Shown here: piece by piece, positions 10,456 through 23,812 of the stretch
Layout: each line of letters starts with the position of its first letter
Position numbering within the stretch: position 1 is the first letter of the stretch
Notes under the pieces: generated by a model
The model's input: the letters and a program-made list of their open reading frames with translations, nothing else
Database searches by the model: none
Told to the model about the DNA's origin: nothing
Translations under genes and position numbers: made by a program
Assembly: GCA_902729315.2 (NCBI GenBank)
Contig: LR746271.1
Location: forward strand, 3,928,001 to 3,992,000
DNA: 64,000 nucleotides
Direction: 5' to 3'
From: Spirodela intermedia
Lineage: Eukaryota > Streptophyta > Magnoliopsida > Alismatales > Araceae

Positions 10456-12934
10456 ATGGCTCTCTCTCTCTCTCTATCCCTTGAAAACCGATCATTGGAT
10501 GGACAGAGATTTCCCGTGGATACACAAAAAATTTGAATTTTTGATCGGGAAGGCAACTATATGTACATGAATGTGCATATAGATAGGTAGCGTGTGTGTT
10601 TGTGCATGTTCTGTACGCAAGTGTAATTACGAGTTCATTTATGTGTAAACTCACAGTAATGAGAAAATGTGTGCATAATTTGAAGTGTAACAGATTAAAT
10701 TATTTGACTAAATGTAAACTAAATCGTTGCTTGGTAGATAATTAGATTTTTGAACATTTATTCGAAATCATAATTGTTTTCATGCCAAAGTGGTCAAGGT
10801 GACTTTGAATCGACAACGTCTGACGTTCAAACATATGTTATATGTCATGGTCTCCGAAATTCATCAGGTTGTAGTCTTTTATGCGAGGAAGAGATTGAAC
10901 GCCCGAAATTCATGGTCTCTTTTAACGAAGCATGGTACCTGATGCCTTGAGATTGGCATCTGATTAAGTTGACTGCACACTCTTTCTTGCATCTCTCTCT
11001 CTCTCTCTCTCTCTCACTCTCTCTCTCTTCTATCTATCTATCTATCTATATACGTTTTTAGACATCTATCTGTAAGGGAAGAACTTGGGGGATTCAAAGT
11101 TCGGGGTGATGCTGAGATGAGAGACTTCAACTTATGAGCGTTTTTGACCCAGAGGATAAAACAAATGCATTTTGACTTTGAATCCAGAGAGAAGCGCTGT
11201 CTATCTCTAGACTACTAGGCGGAGTTGCCTGGCCCATGAAAGTATAAATTTGAAGCTGTAGTAGTAGCATGAGACTGTCTTTCCCTCTCTCCGCTCTCTC
11301 GTAGCGTATCTTTCTCCGTCTGTTTTTCGACTTCATGTGCTCGAATACGTAAACATAATGAGAGTGTGGAGGAAGTTTTCGATGAGGATTGTCAAGTCCC
11401 ACCGCATACCAATTCTACGAGCTGCTTTTAACATCGATCAACGAACGCGTCTTCTGAATTCCTCCACGCAAGTTTGTCTTCTACGCGTTCACGTCGTTTT
11501 CTCTCACTCCTTTTCTCTCTCCATCGTCATCTCCATCTCTCTGTCTTGCATACTTTCAGAGACCATAGATAAGAGTTTTTGATGTTCGGGAGTGGAGTCC
11601 AGATCGCGCTGTCCATTTCGAGGTTGCGAGAACATCCGCGTTTTCCGCTCGTAAAGAGCGTCCAGCTGTTGTCATTCTTATCTGCATATGCTGACCGTCA
11701 ACTCGCGAATTGTATAACTCATTAAACTTGCTCTCTCTCTTCTCCCACTCTCCCTCTCTCTCACTCCCGTGAAATAAATAAACTAGCAGAAAGATTCAAA
11801 GTCGAGAGCACAGTTTCAAATAATCCCCCTCTCCCTCCCTCTCTCCCTCTCGGAAAAAGATCCAAACTCGGAAAAGTAATGTTTTCAGACGATCTTCCTC
11901 TATCTCTCCCCCCCCCCTTCTCTCGTTTGACCTTGCAATTAATGCAGTACGAAGACACAAACCCCAAAACACGGATTTTTAACTCTCCCTGGCCCTAATT
12001 TTCTCTCTATTGGCCATGGAACTAATATTCAGGCAGAAAGATGAAAACTCAACCCTAACAAAGCCGATCAAATCGTCTAATTCAACGAAGCTAAGGTGCA
12101 TCGCTCTCGTGGCCTGGTCAAGGACGGAGCACTGACTCCACCTACGTCATGTTGATTTTAAGTTGACATTAGAGTTGGGGGTGGCTTCTTCGACTGTATC
12201 TTGCCTGTTGCAGCCGAGGTTTTTTATGGCTAATTCCAGAATATCAGCACAAGTTGTAGCCAATTTTGATAGATGGGTCGACTGTCTCCGGACCATGTCA
12301 ATGTCTCTCGTCCATTTTGGGGGTAACTAAGACGAGGTATTAAGGTGTCAACAGCCGGGCCGGATCAAAGCCTTTCCAAACTGAGTCCTGACTTGAGCAT
12401 CTTTTTTCAAGACCGAATTAAGCTTAGATCCAAAGAGAGAGCGAGAGAAAAATGGTAGGTTCCGGACCGGAAATATATGAAGTCCAGTCCGCTCCTCCAT
12501 ACACGGCTCAGAGAGAGTGAGAGAAAAATGGACTCTCCCACCATGCATAATAAGCTTTGACCTTTGCGGGTTAGCTGATGTTGATGCCTGGATTCAGCTG
12601 GGTGTTGTTCCTTCTTTTAGGTCTGCATTTGGAGCCGTCACACAAGCAAAGTGGGCCAGGGTCTTGACTTACCCATAAAGAATCTGAATTGAGGATGCAT
12701 AATTGCTGTAGTCTGACCAACCTTCCATTCAAAGTCCGCTAGAAGAAAGTGTCAAAATGATTATCTCATTCACATAAAGACTTTGCGGCAAGAGGCTTGT
12801 TTGACAAGATTATAGGTACTGCACTTATTGAAATTTTGACAACCTCACATCTTGATGGTAGTTGGTAAAATTAGTAAAAGATGATAGTCCTTTCTGGTTC
12901 TATAGTTTCTAAAGATAATGGACATCTTTATTAA

Positions 12935-12975
<41 letters not shown>

Positions 12976-13700
12976 CTCCCTCCCTTCTTTCTGGCCCATC
13001 TGGTCAACGATTTACCAAGGACATCGATATTTTAGAGTCTTAGGGCACTGTCGCCTCATTAGCAAGGATTTCAAGCTTTGAGGACTTTCAAACATTGACG
13101 TTAATTCGATTTATATTTTAGTATACAAGTGACAAAGACCAAATCATTAAATGAGTATTTTACACTGTTCAATTCGAAGATACAAATCTTCGGAACTATC
13201 TTTTGGCGTTTGTGTATTAAATATTGTATCTATGGTTTTACGCGCAAGATGGCCATTATGATATAAGCTCTCTCTCTCTCTTTCTCTCTCTCTATCTCTC
13301 TCCCTCTCTCTTTCTCTATTTCTCTCTCTCTCGCTCGCTCGCTCTCTTTGCCCTTCTCCTGTATGATAAAGGTGATAAAATATTTACTCATGAACTCATG
13401 TGTTTGACATTTCAAATCAACCCTATCTCGTAAAACTAATATCAGGATGCGGCATTCTCTCCTTGAGTTTAGCCATGTGGGTTGATACTTCAACATAAAA
13501 ATGGCGACGACCAGATTGTAAATGTTATTCAAAACGCGTTGGCTTACTGATGTGACGCTTTGGGAGGATCATTTGACCATTCTTGACGTGACCTTACCAA
13601 CGAAATACCCACTCTCAACACTACGATTACCCCACTTAGAAAGATGCCAGAGAAAGGACTTGGATGCCCATTTAATCAGAAAATTATCCTTCTTGTCATC
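10456..13700. other. Intergenic, CT-tract rich, no gene recognised
   Basis: Begins with the MYB 3' flank, which contains TGTA/TGTG-rich sequence suited to a plant polyadenylation region but no clean AATAAA. Long CT tracts occur at about 10992-11030 (followed by TATC repeats), 11735-11765, 12939-12974 and 13268-13350. A C-run lies near 11910. A 24-bp GA-rich phrase ending AAAAATGG occurs twice, at about 12433 and 12508. The short frames show no domain. Confidence 0.55.
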
Positions 13701-16700
13701 TGCTTTGTGAGAGAATTGTAGAATGAGATCATCGCCTACCATGTAAAGGCATAAAATATAGGGCTTCGAAGGCCGATCAAAGACACATCTTACGAGGCCC
13801 AGAAAATGGGACCCCCCAACCTAAACCTTATGTCACATAGATACACACATAGAAAGCGGGATTTAATTAGAATAACATTCTACTACAATGGTAGGAAGCC
13901 TCCCAACCTTTCAAAGGATTTTGGGAGGCCAAAGCACGTGGCATAATTCATCATAGGTGTTATGAGGCCCTTATAATCTTGGATGTAATACTATAAAATA
14001 CTAGATCAAAACCAATCAGGAAATTTGAGGCCTCTCTCATCCTTTAAATCATTTAGTATATAAAAATGATCCAATCCAATCCTTTTTCTACAGAAAATTC
14101 AACGAATACTTTCATATTTTTATATTATATTAGAGTTCCTGTTAAATAATTAGTTAATGTTGATTGGAAAAAATATTTCTTAGCATGCACAAATTGTAAC
14201 ACTTGTAGTGAAAGTTAGTTGGAAACAAATTATCCTAACCTTGTCCTTGGAGTCCATCTCTCCCTCTATCCTTTTCCCTCACTCAATCCTTGAGTGGCTC
14301 TCCAATCTCTTCCCCCTCTCACCCCATGTCTAATGTGTTACAATCAATAGATGGCCTATTTGGGCTGGGTCTGTTGAATTGGCCCTATTGGACAATCTCC
14401 CATGTATATGCTACACAATGATCCAATTGACCCCGCTAAATTGGGTTATCCTCTTCCATACTTCTATATCTTAGCCTAATAAGTGCTGGGCAGTAGTAGG
14501 ACATATTCCCAAGAAACAGAAGAGTCCCAAAAAGTCTTAACCTATAAGACCCTAACTATATAGAATGGGGTAGAGTCTTATGGAGTTTTTTAGGTGAGCC
14601 ATTGACCGAAACATTTTTCTTTCCACAGGATTAGTAGCTGCCTTCTTCCATGTAGAAAGTTTTACATGTTGGGCATTTACTCTTCATCTATTCTTTATCT
14701 CTTAAAGGAGACATGCATTATAGATTAAGATGAGTTTTTTGGATCGATAATTTTTTTGTTTCTGTCTCCATGTAGATAAAGGGAACTAATTTTTTCAAAA
14801 GATCATCTCCTATCAGTCATGGCAGATTCAAGGTACCATATCCCACACATTTAGGAATATATGTATATTCAATAGAGATCACAAAATATCCCAAATTGAT
14901 ATTTTTATATAACGTATCTATAGTTATGAATTTGTGTATGTTTTCAAATGTACATTTTATCGAGAAATTGTTAAGTTATACATATTAATAAGTATTTTCT
15001 CAAATTTTCTAAGACAAATTGATAAGTTGAGATCCAAATGGGGAACGATGTAGTTTTATTCATCTAACTTTTTCTTTGTAAAAGAACTTTGTGGTTTGAA
15101 TAACGTTATGAGCATGATTTTCCATTTAGTAATGTGAGTGCTCACAAAATGATTTTCAATATCTGCATTACTTTTGAATAAGTTATTGAATTCGTACCAA
15201 TATTAATATATATATATATATATATTAATATTTAAATATCTTCGTATGATGTCTCATTGAAAAATTTATATGGATATAGAGGGGAAAAATTATATGGAGA
15301 GAGTTTTTAGTTCAAATAAAGTTGGCAAAAAATCTCATTTATTAGTATTCCTTAAAAAAACTCATCATCCCCATTTCCTCATAAGAACCACGTAATTTTA
15401 AATCTCCAAATCATTTAATAAGAACTGATTGGGCTTCTAATCATTTGTATTCCATAATGGAGTTACAAGATATTTAACCTTGATTGGTGATAATCCAACA
15501 GAACCTTTCTTTCTTAATGACCATGGATCACAACAACTTCCCAAGACATTATAAGCATTAGCAAGAAGTTCTTTTCTCATCAAATTTTATAGCCATGAAA
15601 TCAGAACCACATTAATTTAGTTTATAATTATGGGATGGTAAATTTCATTATTGATAGATTAAAACAATCATGAATTTTTTTACAATGATAAATTATCCTT
15701 TTTTTCATTACTATAGAATGAGGCATATAATCACATCACCAAATAATATATCACATATATTCATTATCAAATATAACACTACCAGTCATACCATCAAGAA
15801 TTTTTTATCAACCTACTTTCCTTTTAGGTGTAAATCTAGTTTGCAACTAATACCAATATGTATTATTTTGCATTTCATATTATTAATTTAGGAACCATGT
15901 AAAATTCATACTTATTTTTAAATAAATATTCCATCGTGAGAAATCCAAATTCCCATCTAAAGATATTGTTTTCTCTTTTGTGGAGTTAACTTGAAACTCA
16001 TTTTGCATACCAACTGAAAACTAATTGCAGAAAATTCATAGGCTGAAACATAAACCATTGTTCTCAGATGTTCAAAAAAAATCTTAATTTTGAAATTTAG
16101 AGCATATATTGCATTTATTAGCCTCTATAGACTAGCCCAAATTTTTATTTGTTAAATGTTAAAAAAATGGTATAACAAGAATAATATTAATTTCAGTTAT
16201 ATCTCTAACCCACACCCATGTTAATGTAGGTCTCTCATATCCTTATCCATCAAAGAATCCTCTCCTCCCCCCCCCCCCCCTCTTGCACTTGCTACCTCAC
16301 CCATGCTCCTACTTTCATGATATATAGGCTCTAAATATAATTAAATTCCACATAAACATATTTAAGTTGAGCTTATTAGTGATGTAAGGTTGCTCTTATA
16401 TTATTGTAAGGTTATACTAGTTGCTCTACAAGCTTGCTCATGTATCGTCCTAACATTATGATATTTGCAATTGAAACATATTCATGTAAATATCTAAATT
16501 ACAATGAGGGCAAGAAAGGCAATCATACTGCCTGAAAATAACCAAAATGTAAAATAATATGAGTTTATGAAAATAAAACATTGCACGACAACTATCATAA
16601 CAATGTACAGATAAATTCACCTATTCTTGCACGTGAGCTTGTATAAATACTCTTAATGTAGGGCCCAAGGTACACTATAAGAGTATATAGGAGGGGGGGG

Positions 16701-17994
16701 AATAGACCCATTTATTGGATTTCAAATATAAAACTAATTTTAATCTAAAGTTTTGCTTATTGTGTGGTGTGTATACTAAAAATATGCACAAAGATACAAT
16801 AGAAAGTAGAATTAACTCAATTAATCAAAAAGTAGTGACATGCCATCATTATAGGTATAGAAAAAATAATTTATTTAATCAAATAGATATTATTAGATAT
16901 GTCAATTCATTTCAATCTAGAATAGAACAAGAATACAAAAATAAATCAAGTTAGGTCATTTAAGTAGACCAAAAGCAGGTGCAAGATTCGAAGTGATTTG
17001 GTTTGCAGCCTATCCTCATTGTCCTAAGAGTGTTTTCTTTTGCTCATTAGATTTTCACTATAATTCAGGGATTAGCTCTAGTAAAACTAATAATACTATT
17101 GTGCTAGCTTAACATTGAGGGGAGTAGCTTCTACTAGGCTAATGACCTATCAATCCTTCAACAACTTTCTTTGTTGTGGCCAATTGAATAACATGTAGAG
17201 GCACTACCATTCCTCCACTAGCTGTACTACTTTAGCTCGTCAAAAAGCTCGAGGTGTCATCAACCCAAGTATTCTTGGCTCTCAACTCCTTGGACAAGAT
17301 TTCCATGGATAGATCTACCCTCTTGGAGCTCACTTTCACTACCTTAGAATGTGGTATGAGGTTTCCTTTCCATAATGCTCTCGTCTAGCCTTGTAGCATG
17401 AACCACCATGCCAAGAACCCACACATCCACACACCCTTCAAGAAAATAAGCATCACCATTAAAAATCTCATATCAATTTTAATTATTCAAATTTTTATTT
17501 TATTTATTACATCATCTTCATTGTTTGCATATATTTGTAATGAATATTTGCATACCTATATTTGCCCCCCCCCCCCATTATTATCTAGAGATATACAAGG
17601 CCATCATATGGTCACTAATCAATAGTCCTAAGGTAACGAGAGTGCAATCATTAATAGGATATTGTTAGTCGTTGTTCATGAAACTATATGATATTGATTC
17701 TTAATTAAATTATATAAGTAATTAATTAATTAAATGCTTAGGATTTTTGGTTGGGGGTCTGTACAAGCTAGGTCAATTATCAACAGACCCCCTCAACAAC
17801 ACCAATTGAACTCCTATCTAGGCCCTAGTATGTATTATATTCCTCGAATATGTCTTAATTTATTTTTACCAATGTTGTCTAATATCTTGCAAACGTTTAA
17901 ATAGGTGTGTTGCAGTGTGCATCAACATAGTTCAGGTCCTCTTTCATAAAGGGTCGGACTTGGCAGCTGAAAATGGCAGGGCAATAAAAAGGAA

Positions 17995-18041
<47 letters not shown>

Positions 18042-18200
18042 ACTTATTTAGGGTATGGGGGACGAACTACGTGATTTAGGGTATGACGGTATTAAAGTCT
18101 CCTGGTATTCCAGTGAAGGGATAATCCCAATTCGGAATCTTTTAGGACCTAAGAATAAATAAAAAGTTAATCTGGGGGATCTTTGTTTGGAGAGCTCTGT
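13701..18200. other. Intergenic, AT-rich, no gene recognised
   Basis: Strongly AT-rich, with a TA run near 15208-15226, C-runs near 16268 and 17566, a G-run near 16692 and a long ATT repeat near 18000. It probably consists of old transposon relics, but no LTR pair, terminal repeat or reverse-transcriptase motif could be read in it. Confidence 0.5.
17995..18038. repeat. (ATT)n trinucleotide microsatellite
   Basis: About 14 uninterrupted ATT/TTA units; the longest perfect trinucleotide run in the window. Confidence 0.95.
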
Positions 18201-18289
18201 GTATGGCTGCATAATTTTTGGGTTATATCAATATTGGCCTAATTTATAGAGGACCCAGAACTAAAAAATCTCAAAATACTTTCATTTTC

Positions 18290-19338
18290 AAGGTGAACGG
18301 AGGAGAGAGAGAGAGAGAGAGAAAAGGGCAGGCGCAGAGATTAATGACGAAGGTAGAGAGAGACAGGGTTTATGCGGTTATAAAGAGGGGGGAAGGGAGG
18401 GTAGAGAGAGAGAGAGAGAGAGAGAGAGAGCAATAAAGGCAGGCCATAGAGACAGGAAGACCCGCCAAGGGAGGCCATCCGTAGACGCCGCTCCTCATAA
18501 AGCCATTGGAAAGGATGAAATTGAAGACGACTGCCTGCCCTCGTCCTACTCCCCAGCAAAAGACGACAGAGGGCGCAGGCACAGAGAGAGAGAGAGAGGG
18601 GACCGATAAAGGAGGAAGGGCTACCAATAATTGTGGGCTGATAAAATCCACTTCCAGGCCCATTAACTCCCATCATAACCTCATATACGCTCCGTTTTCC
18701 CAATTAACCTCCATTTCTTAATTTTCGTCAAACGAGAAAGCAACACTTCCGTCGACCGCCATCATCCCTCCCCTTCTCTCTCTAGACTCGGCCTGGCCCT
18801 TCCTGTTTAGAGCTTATCATCATCACCATCACCATCTCCCTCTCTCTCATGACTCGGCCTGGCCCATACGGTTAGGAGCTTATCATCATCATCTCCCTCT
18901 CTCATCTCTCTCTCTCTCTCTCAATTATGTGGAGGCAAATGAAAGAACTACACCCCAGTGAACAGATCAGGGCAGCATGATTAATCGAGCGAATTTGGTT
19001 AGATTACAGGATGAGAAGCTCTCTCTCTCTCTCTCTCCAGCTCTCTAGATTTCTCTCTCTCTCTCTCTCGATGAGCCACACAGGGAGGGGGGGAAGAGTG
19101 AGAGACTGGTAAGCACAGTGATTAAGAAGAAGCTGAAGTGAGAGAAACAACACCAGCAGGAAGAAAGGGACCACCTATCTCTCTAGAACTGTCCACACAG
19201 AAAAAGGGTAAGTGAAATAAATAAAGATTTAGGCGCGGAGGAGGAGCAGGAAGAAGATGGAGATTCCGGCTAAACCGTGGAGAGATCGCCGCCGCCTTCC
19301 ACCGCCACCGGACCTTTGAATTATTCTGTGGTTAATCT
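18290..19338. other. GA/CT-rich region downstream of HMGA
   Basis: Contains GA runs (about 18302-18323, 18404-18430, 18582-18600) and CT runs (about 18905-18922, 19020-19036, 19051-19069). It also holds the 66-bp tandem duplication described separately and a short GC-rich part near 18480-18560. The last stretch is the 3' flank of the minus-strand HMGA gene. Several frames run through it, but they are translations of dinucleotide repeats. It could be a promoter or 5' UTR of an unrecognised transcript. Confidence 0.45.
18785..18904. repeat. Imperfect tandem duplication, 66-bp period
   Basis: The phrase GACTCGGCCTGGCCC starts at 18785 and again at 18851. Each copy continues with a similar stretch, then AGCTTATCATCATCA, then a CTCCCTCTCTC tail. 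Copy 2 has lost some ATC/ACC triplets. Confidence 0.85.
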
Positions 19339-20119
19339 TCAAGCCCCCACGGCGGCGACGGCGGGCTTCGCCTTGGGCGGCCGCCCCCGCCCCCTCTTTA
19401 CCCCGCCGGCCGCGGCAGCGGGAGCCGCGGTGCCGGCGACCTCCACGCGGGGCTTCTTTGGGGGTCGCCCACGGGGCCTCGGGGAGGCGGCGGCTGGGGC
19501 TCCAGCGGCGGCGAGGGGGGCCTTGGCTTTGGGGGGACGGCCGCGGGGCCTTGGCGGCGGTGGAACGTAGTCGGGGGGCAGCGGTGCCTTCGGCTTGGGA
19601 GGGCGGCCACGGCCGCGCTTGGGAGGAGCGTCGGGGTCCGGTCGCGAGTAGTTGTTCTTGGCGAAGGTGAGCTCGTTGGCGTCCTTCATCTTCCCCAGGT
19701 GCTCGGCAACTTGGGCCACGTGATCCTCCGGCAGATTCTCGCGGTGGGACTCGATGTAATTCGAGATTGCCGACTTGCTCGACCCGCCCTTCTCGTTGAG
19801 GCCGTCGATTGCTTCCAGAATCAGCTGCGAGACCAGAGAAAATGGCCAAATGATTCAGGTAGGGTTTCGCAGTAGACTCGTCTCTTTCAGACTAGGGTTT
19901 CAGAAGAAGAAGAAAAAGAAGAACAAAGGAGTCCAAAACATTTGGACAAGTAGACGACCCGAGGACTTGGATACAGATGAGGAACAACACGAGAGCAGGT
20001 CATCGGCGGCCATCTCTAGCACAGAGAGGAGAGGAGAGGAGAGCTAGGGTTTGAGGGCGGCATCTCACCTCAGGGTACGGCGGTAGCGCCGCCGGGGTAC
20101 TCTCCTCCTCTGTGGACAT
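19339..20119 (-). CDS. HMGA: HMGA (HMG-I/Y) protein: H15 domain plus four AT-hooks
   Basis: Exons 20119-20069 (17 codons) and 19824-19339 give 178 aa ending at TGA. Residues about 12-80 form a linker-histone H15 globular domain (ILEAIDGLNEKGGSSKSAIS, then HLGKMK). Four AT-hooks follow at about residues 87-94 (RGRGRPPK), 109-116 (RPRGRPPK), 133-140 (RPRGRPPK) and 160-168 (RGRGRPPK), separated by Ala/Pro-rich linkers. One H15 domain with four AT-hooks is the standard plant HMGA design. These nuclear architectural proteins bind the minor groove of AT-rich DNA and modulate transcription. The single intron after PYPE is in phase 0, with GTGAG donor and TCGCAG acceptor. The ATG follows a CT-rich (sense) leader. 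Exon 2 is very GC-rich, which produces long spurious frames on other frames and strands. Confidence 0.93.
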
Positions 20120-20213
20120 CGTCGCCGCCTCCGCCGTAGAGTAGAGAGCTCCGCCGAGCACGGAGCACTGGATAGAGAGAGAGACAGAGAGAGACAGAGA
20201 CAGAAAGACAGAC

Positions 20214-20245
<32 letters not shown>

Positions 20246-23200
20246 AACCGACTCTGCAGAGAGAGAAAGGCAGAGGTAGAGAAAGAGTGATGAGAGAGAA
20301 AACGGACAGGGGCGCACTTAACAAGATAGAAGGTCCTATTTACGGATTTTTTAAGTATTAAAAATGACAGAAAAGGAAGAAGAAGGAGAGAGATAGAGAG
20401 AGCGGGGGGGACACGCGTCCCAGAGAAAATAAAGTAATAGAATAAATTTACAAATAAAGTAATAAAATAATGGAAAAGAAAACACAGTAAAAAAGGAGAA
20501 GGGATCGGACGGATGAGAAGGTAGATCCGTTATTTATCGGACGGTTAGGAACGCTCCGCTAGGTATCACGCGGATCGCTGGCGTGGGCGGGATCTCTGCC
20601 CTTTTCGGCTATTCGTCCTGTTGTCTGTTTCTTACGGCGCAGGTGATCGGCATCAGAATACCGCTGTCTGGCTCACCCTCCGCTGACCCCGTCTACCGCC
20701 ACGGCTAGAAAGCGGTACGGCGGCGGCAGGCCGCCGGTTTTGCTCCTGATCTGGTGACTGCAAACCTCGTGTGATACTCGACCCCCAATGAATAAAAATC
20801 ATTATAAAACTTCAAATACACGTTAGGGGTTTAAAATAAATCGGATAAAATCGGGTTTAATTTAAGGAAAAACTCGTATAGTTGCTTTGGTATGGTCTTA
20901 TTCACCATTAACTTCGTGATGCCCAAAAAATTAAATTTTCCTAGTATTTTTTAATTATTTATAACTACTATTTTTTTTTTAAAGTCCAAAGAACTAGTCC
21001 TTGAAGAGGGGCGGCAAGGAGGACACAGAAACGGTCAAAATGATAGAGAGAGGAGAGAGAAAGAGATGCTCAAGGAATGAAGAGAGAAGAGATAGAAAGA
21101 GAAGAAATAATGGGTGAAAAGGAGGAGAGAGACTATTGGGGTGTTGTTCAAAAATGTGTATGTTGCATTTAATGACTGATTTAAATACTTTTAAATATTT
21201 CTAAGTTTGATCTTACTTTAATCTCTCATAAAATAGGAGTCGTCAGCTGCAAGAATGGGGGGAATCTCATGAATAAAATGATCACTAGTTAGAGCAGCTT
21301 TCCTTAAGGGGAAAGTTCAAGCTACTCTTAGTGTACTTTTTTTTTTCTTTCCTTAATCACACAATGTTGCTTAACTAAGTCAACATAAGACATATTCATG
21401 CGAAAATATGCAATATTAAGCATAAATGAATATTATAGGCCATCATAGTCTTTGCTCCTAAATCACATCAAATATGTAATATTAACCACAAATGACAATG
21501 TAAAAAGTGAAAAAATAGAAATTAGTCTCTCCATGTTTAGATTTCCCTGAGTAAACAAAAGATGATAAGTTCAATCAAGAACTAGAAACATGTTCCGGAA
21601 TGTCATAAATGGTTGACTTAGGTTTTAGTCAAAAGGGGGGGACTAATGATAAGTATAATATACAACCACAGCACAATTTTATGGCCTATCAGAAACAGTT
21701 GTTGTGAGCTCCTCCTACATGGTACATCCAATGGAAGGAGAGGCAAGGAACTTGAGTAGGCACTTGATTGATATGAAGAGAAAAGCCTTTTGCTTATTTA
21801 TGTAAGTAGGGACAACCTAATAGTTATTTCCACATTAGACATATCATAGACAAATATTTTGTTTATTTCTTAAGTCATTTTATTTTCTTGAGGAATATTT
21901 CTAATATTATTTCATGTCTTAAAGAGGAAGAAACCTATTTTCAAGAGAATTTCATATAGACTTCTTCCACAAAGAATTCATTAACTATATAATTAGCAAG
22001 TAAAAATTGATATATGTGAAGTATATTAGAAAAAATACCCTCAAAGTCACCTCTAAGTGTGGTTGAGAATGTGATTAATCTTCACACCATCCTATGCCTT
22101 GAATATAGATTATTGTAGCTATCATGTAATAGAATTGGGTATACCTTTTTTGCACTACCTAAAAATCCTAACCTCATGATTTATTTGGTATGTCTCACAA
22201 TAATATTGTGCATATAGTTCGGACAAATAATCATATACATACTTCTAATAAAAACACTTTATTAAGGAATTTAAATGATTTATCAATATAATTTTTAATC
22301 CACATAGTGATCTCAACACTATTTACTACCAAAATTTAATTCAAGGTTGCACAATTTTAATATAATAATAATTTATAAAATATTAAGAGAGGCATTAATC
22401 ATATTTGATGTAAGAAGGGTAGTCATGCAATGTTGGAGGACCTTTACCAACCAACATAGTAGTAAGGACAATGATATGATTGATACTATGCAAACTTTGG
22501 AACAATGGTATTTCATAATAAAGGAGTGTGAAGGAGAAAAACCTCATTGAACACACTTTAACCAAAAAAAAAAGAAAAAAAAACATCTGGGACATGGTAT
22601 GAACCTTATAAGGTTTATGTGGATATGATAACATATTTTTCAATGATTTTTTACTCTTTTTTTTTATTAGGTCTGAACCCATATTAAAGTTTTAATTATT
22701 TTACTTCACTCATATTAGAGTATTTAATTAAATTATTACTATAGGTACTCCACAATATCACTCAAAAGCAAAATTCACATAATTTTTTATTTTGCCCAAT
22801 CATCTATATTTACTAATATTAGTCTAATGATCTTACATATGTTGCATTTTATAAGCTCACTTTGAAAATAGTACTAGAATTCAGAGTATTTGTCTTTTGG
22901 ATCCCAATTTAGACACATTAATGATATGAAAGAAAAATTATAACCAGATAAAGTCAAAGTTGTCAACGGGCCGGCTGGTACTCTCCAGATTGTGTAGCTC
23001 ATCTTGGAACCAATTATAAAGATTTATCTCGAGAATAGACCCAGGTCAACTAAGAACCATTGAGCCACAAGGCAGAACAGGTGGGCCCAGGTCCAAGCCA
23101 TTGGACCAGGTGGCCCCACATGGTGCCATTGACTTTGACGGAACTCATTCTGGTCAATGCAAGGCAACAATAGTGAGAGGATCCAGAGCATGTATTCCCC

Positions 23201-23812
23201 AATAAGGAAGAGCGCCCTACTAAGGTTCTATTGCTAGGATATCCTGGCCTAAGCTCCTTAGGGCCAAGTATGGGCTTTATACAACTCTGGCTAGGAGCCT
23301 AATTCTGGGCTTCATACAAGTAAAGGAAGCCCACTCTCAGGCCCAGCCCATTTAAAGCCCAGGGTGAAATCTCCTTCCCCTGCATATTAAAAATATATAT
23401 ATATATATATATAATATAAAAAATAGCTCCTTGCAAAGTGGAGGATCAGCTGGAGCTAATCTATCCTGGCCGTTGACTGTTAAATCTGTGTCTGAGAGAA
23501 ATTCGAACACCCAGAGAAAAAGGGAGTAATTAATGGAAAAAATATCAATAAATTTCTGAGAAACTGTTCATCAGGACATAATTTACAGACGGGCAACAGG
23601 AGGGAGGAGAGAGAAACCGATGAACCCTAAAACAAGTTCATTGGATCATCTCTTCACCAGCAAGTATATCTCTAGATGATTCCCAGAAGAAAAGAAAAAA
23701 CCCATCTCCAAATAAAATAAAATAAAAAAGAAAACTTTCGGCAGGGGGTATTTCATCGAATGTGAGCAGCTCAGTTCATCCAAGAATTTTCAAGCTTGTG
23801 AATGATCTTCTC
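20120..23812. other. HMGA promoter/5' leader and intergenic region before the FAB1C 3' end
   Basis: 20160-20245 is a GA-rich tract (CT on the HMGA sense strand) that probably belongs to the HMGA 5' UTR. 20500-20760 is GC-richer, promoter-like DNA. From 20800 to 22900 it is AT-rich with no gene. At about 22970-23370 a GC-richer stretch holds many GGCCCA/TGGGCC motifs. An AT run lies at about 23392-23412. The final 100-200 bp are the 3' flank of the minus-strand FAB1C gene; no clear AATAAA was found there. Confidence 0.5.

Noticed and set aside
19229..19849. 206-codon minus-strand frame and several plus-strand frames over HMGA exon 2
   Set aside because: Shadows caused by the GC-rich AT-hook repeats; the HMGA frame is the one with conserved H15 and AT-hooks.
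20000..20324. Frames rich in Ser-Leu repeats upstream of HMGA
   Set aside because: They translate the CT tract of the HMGA leader.
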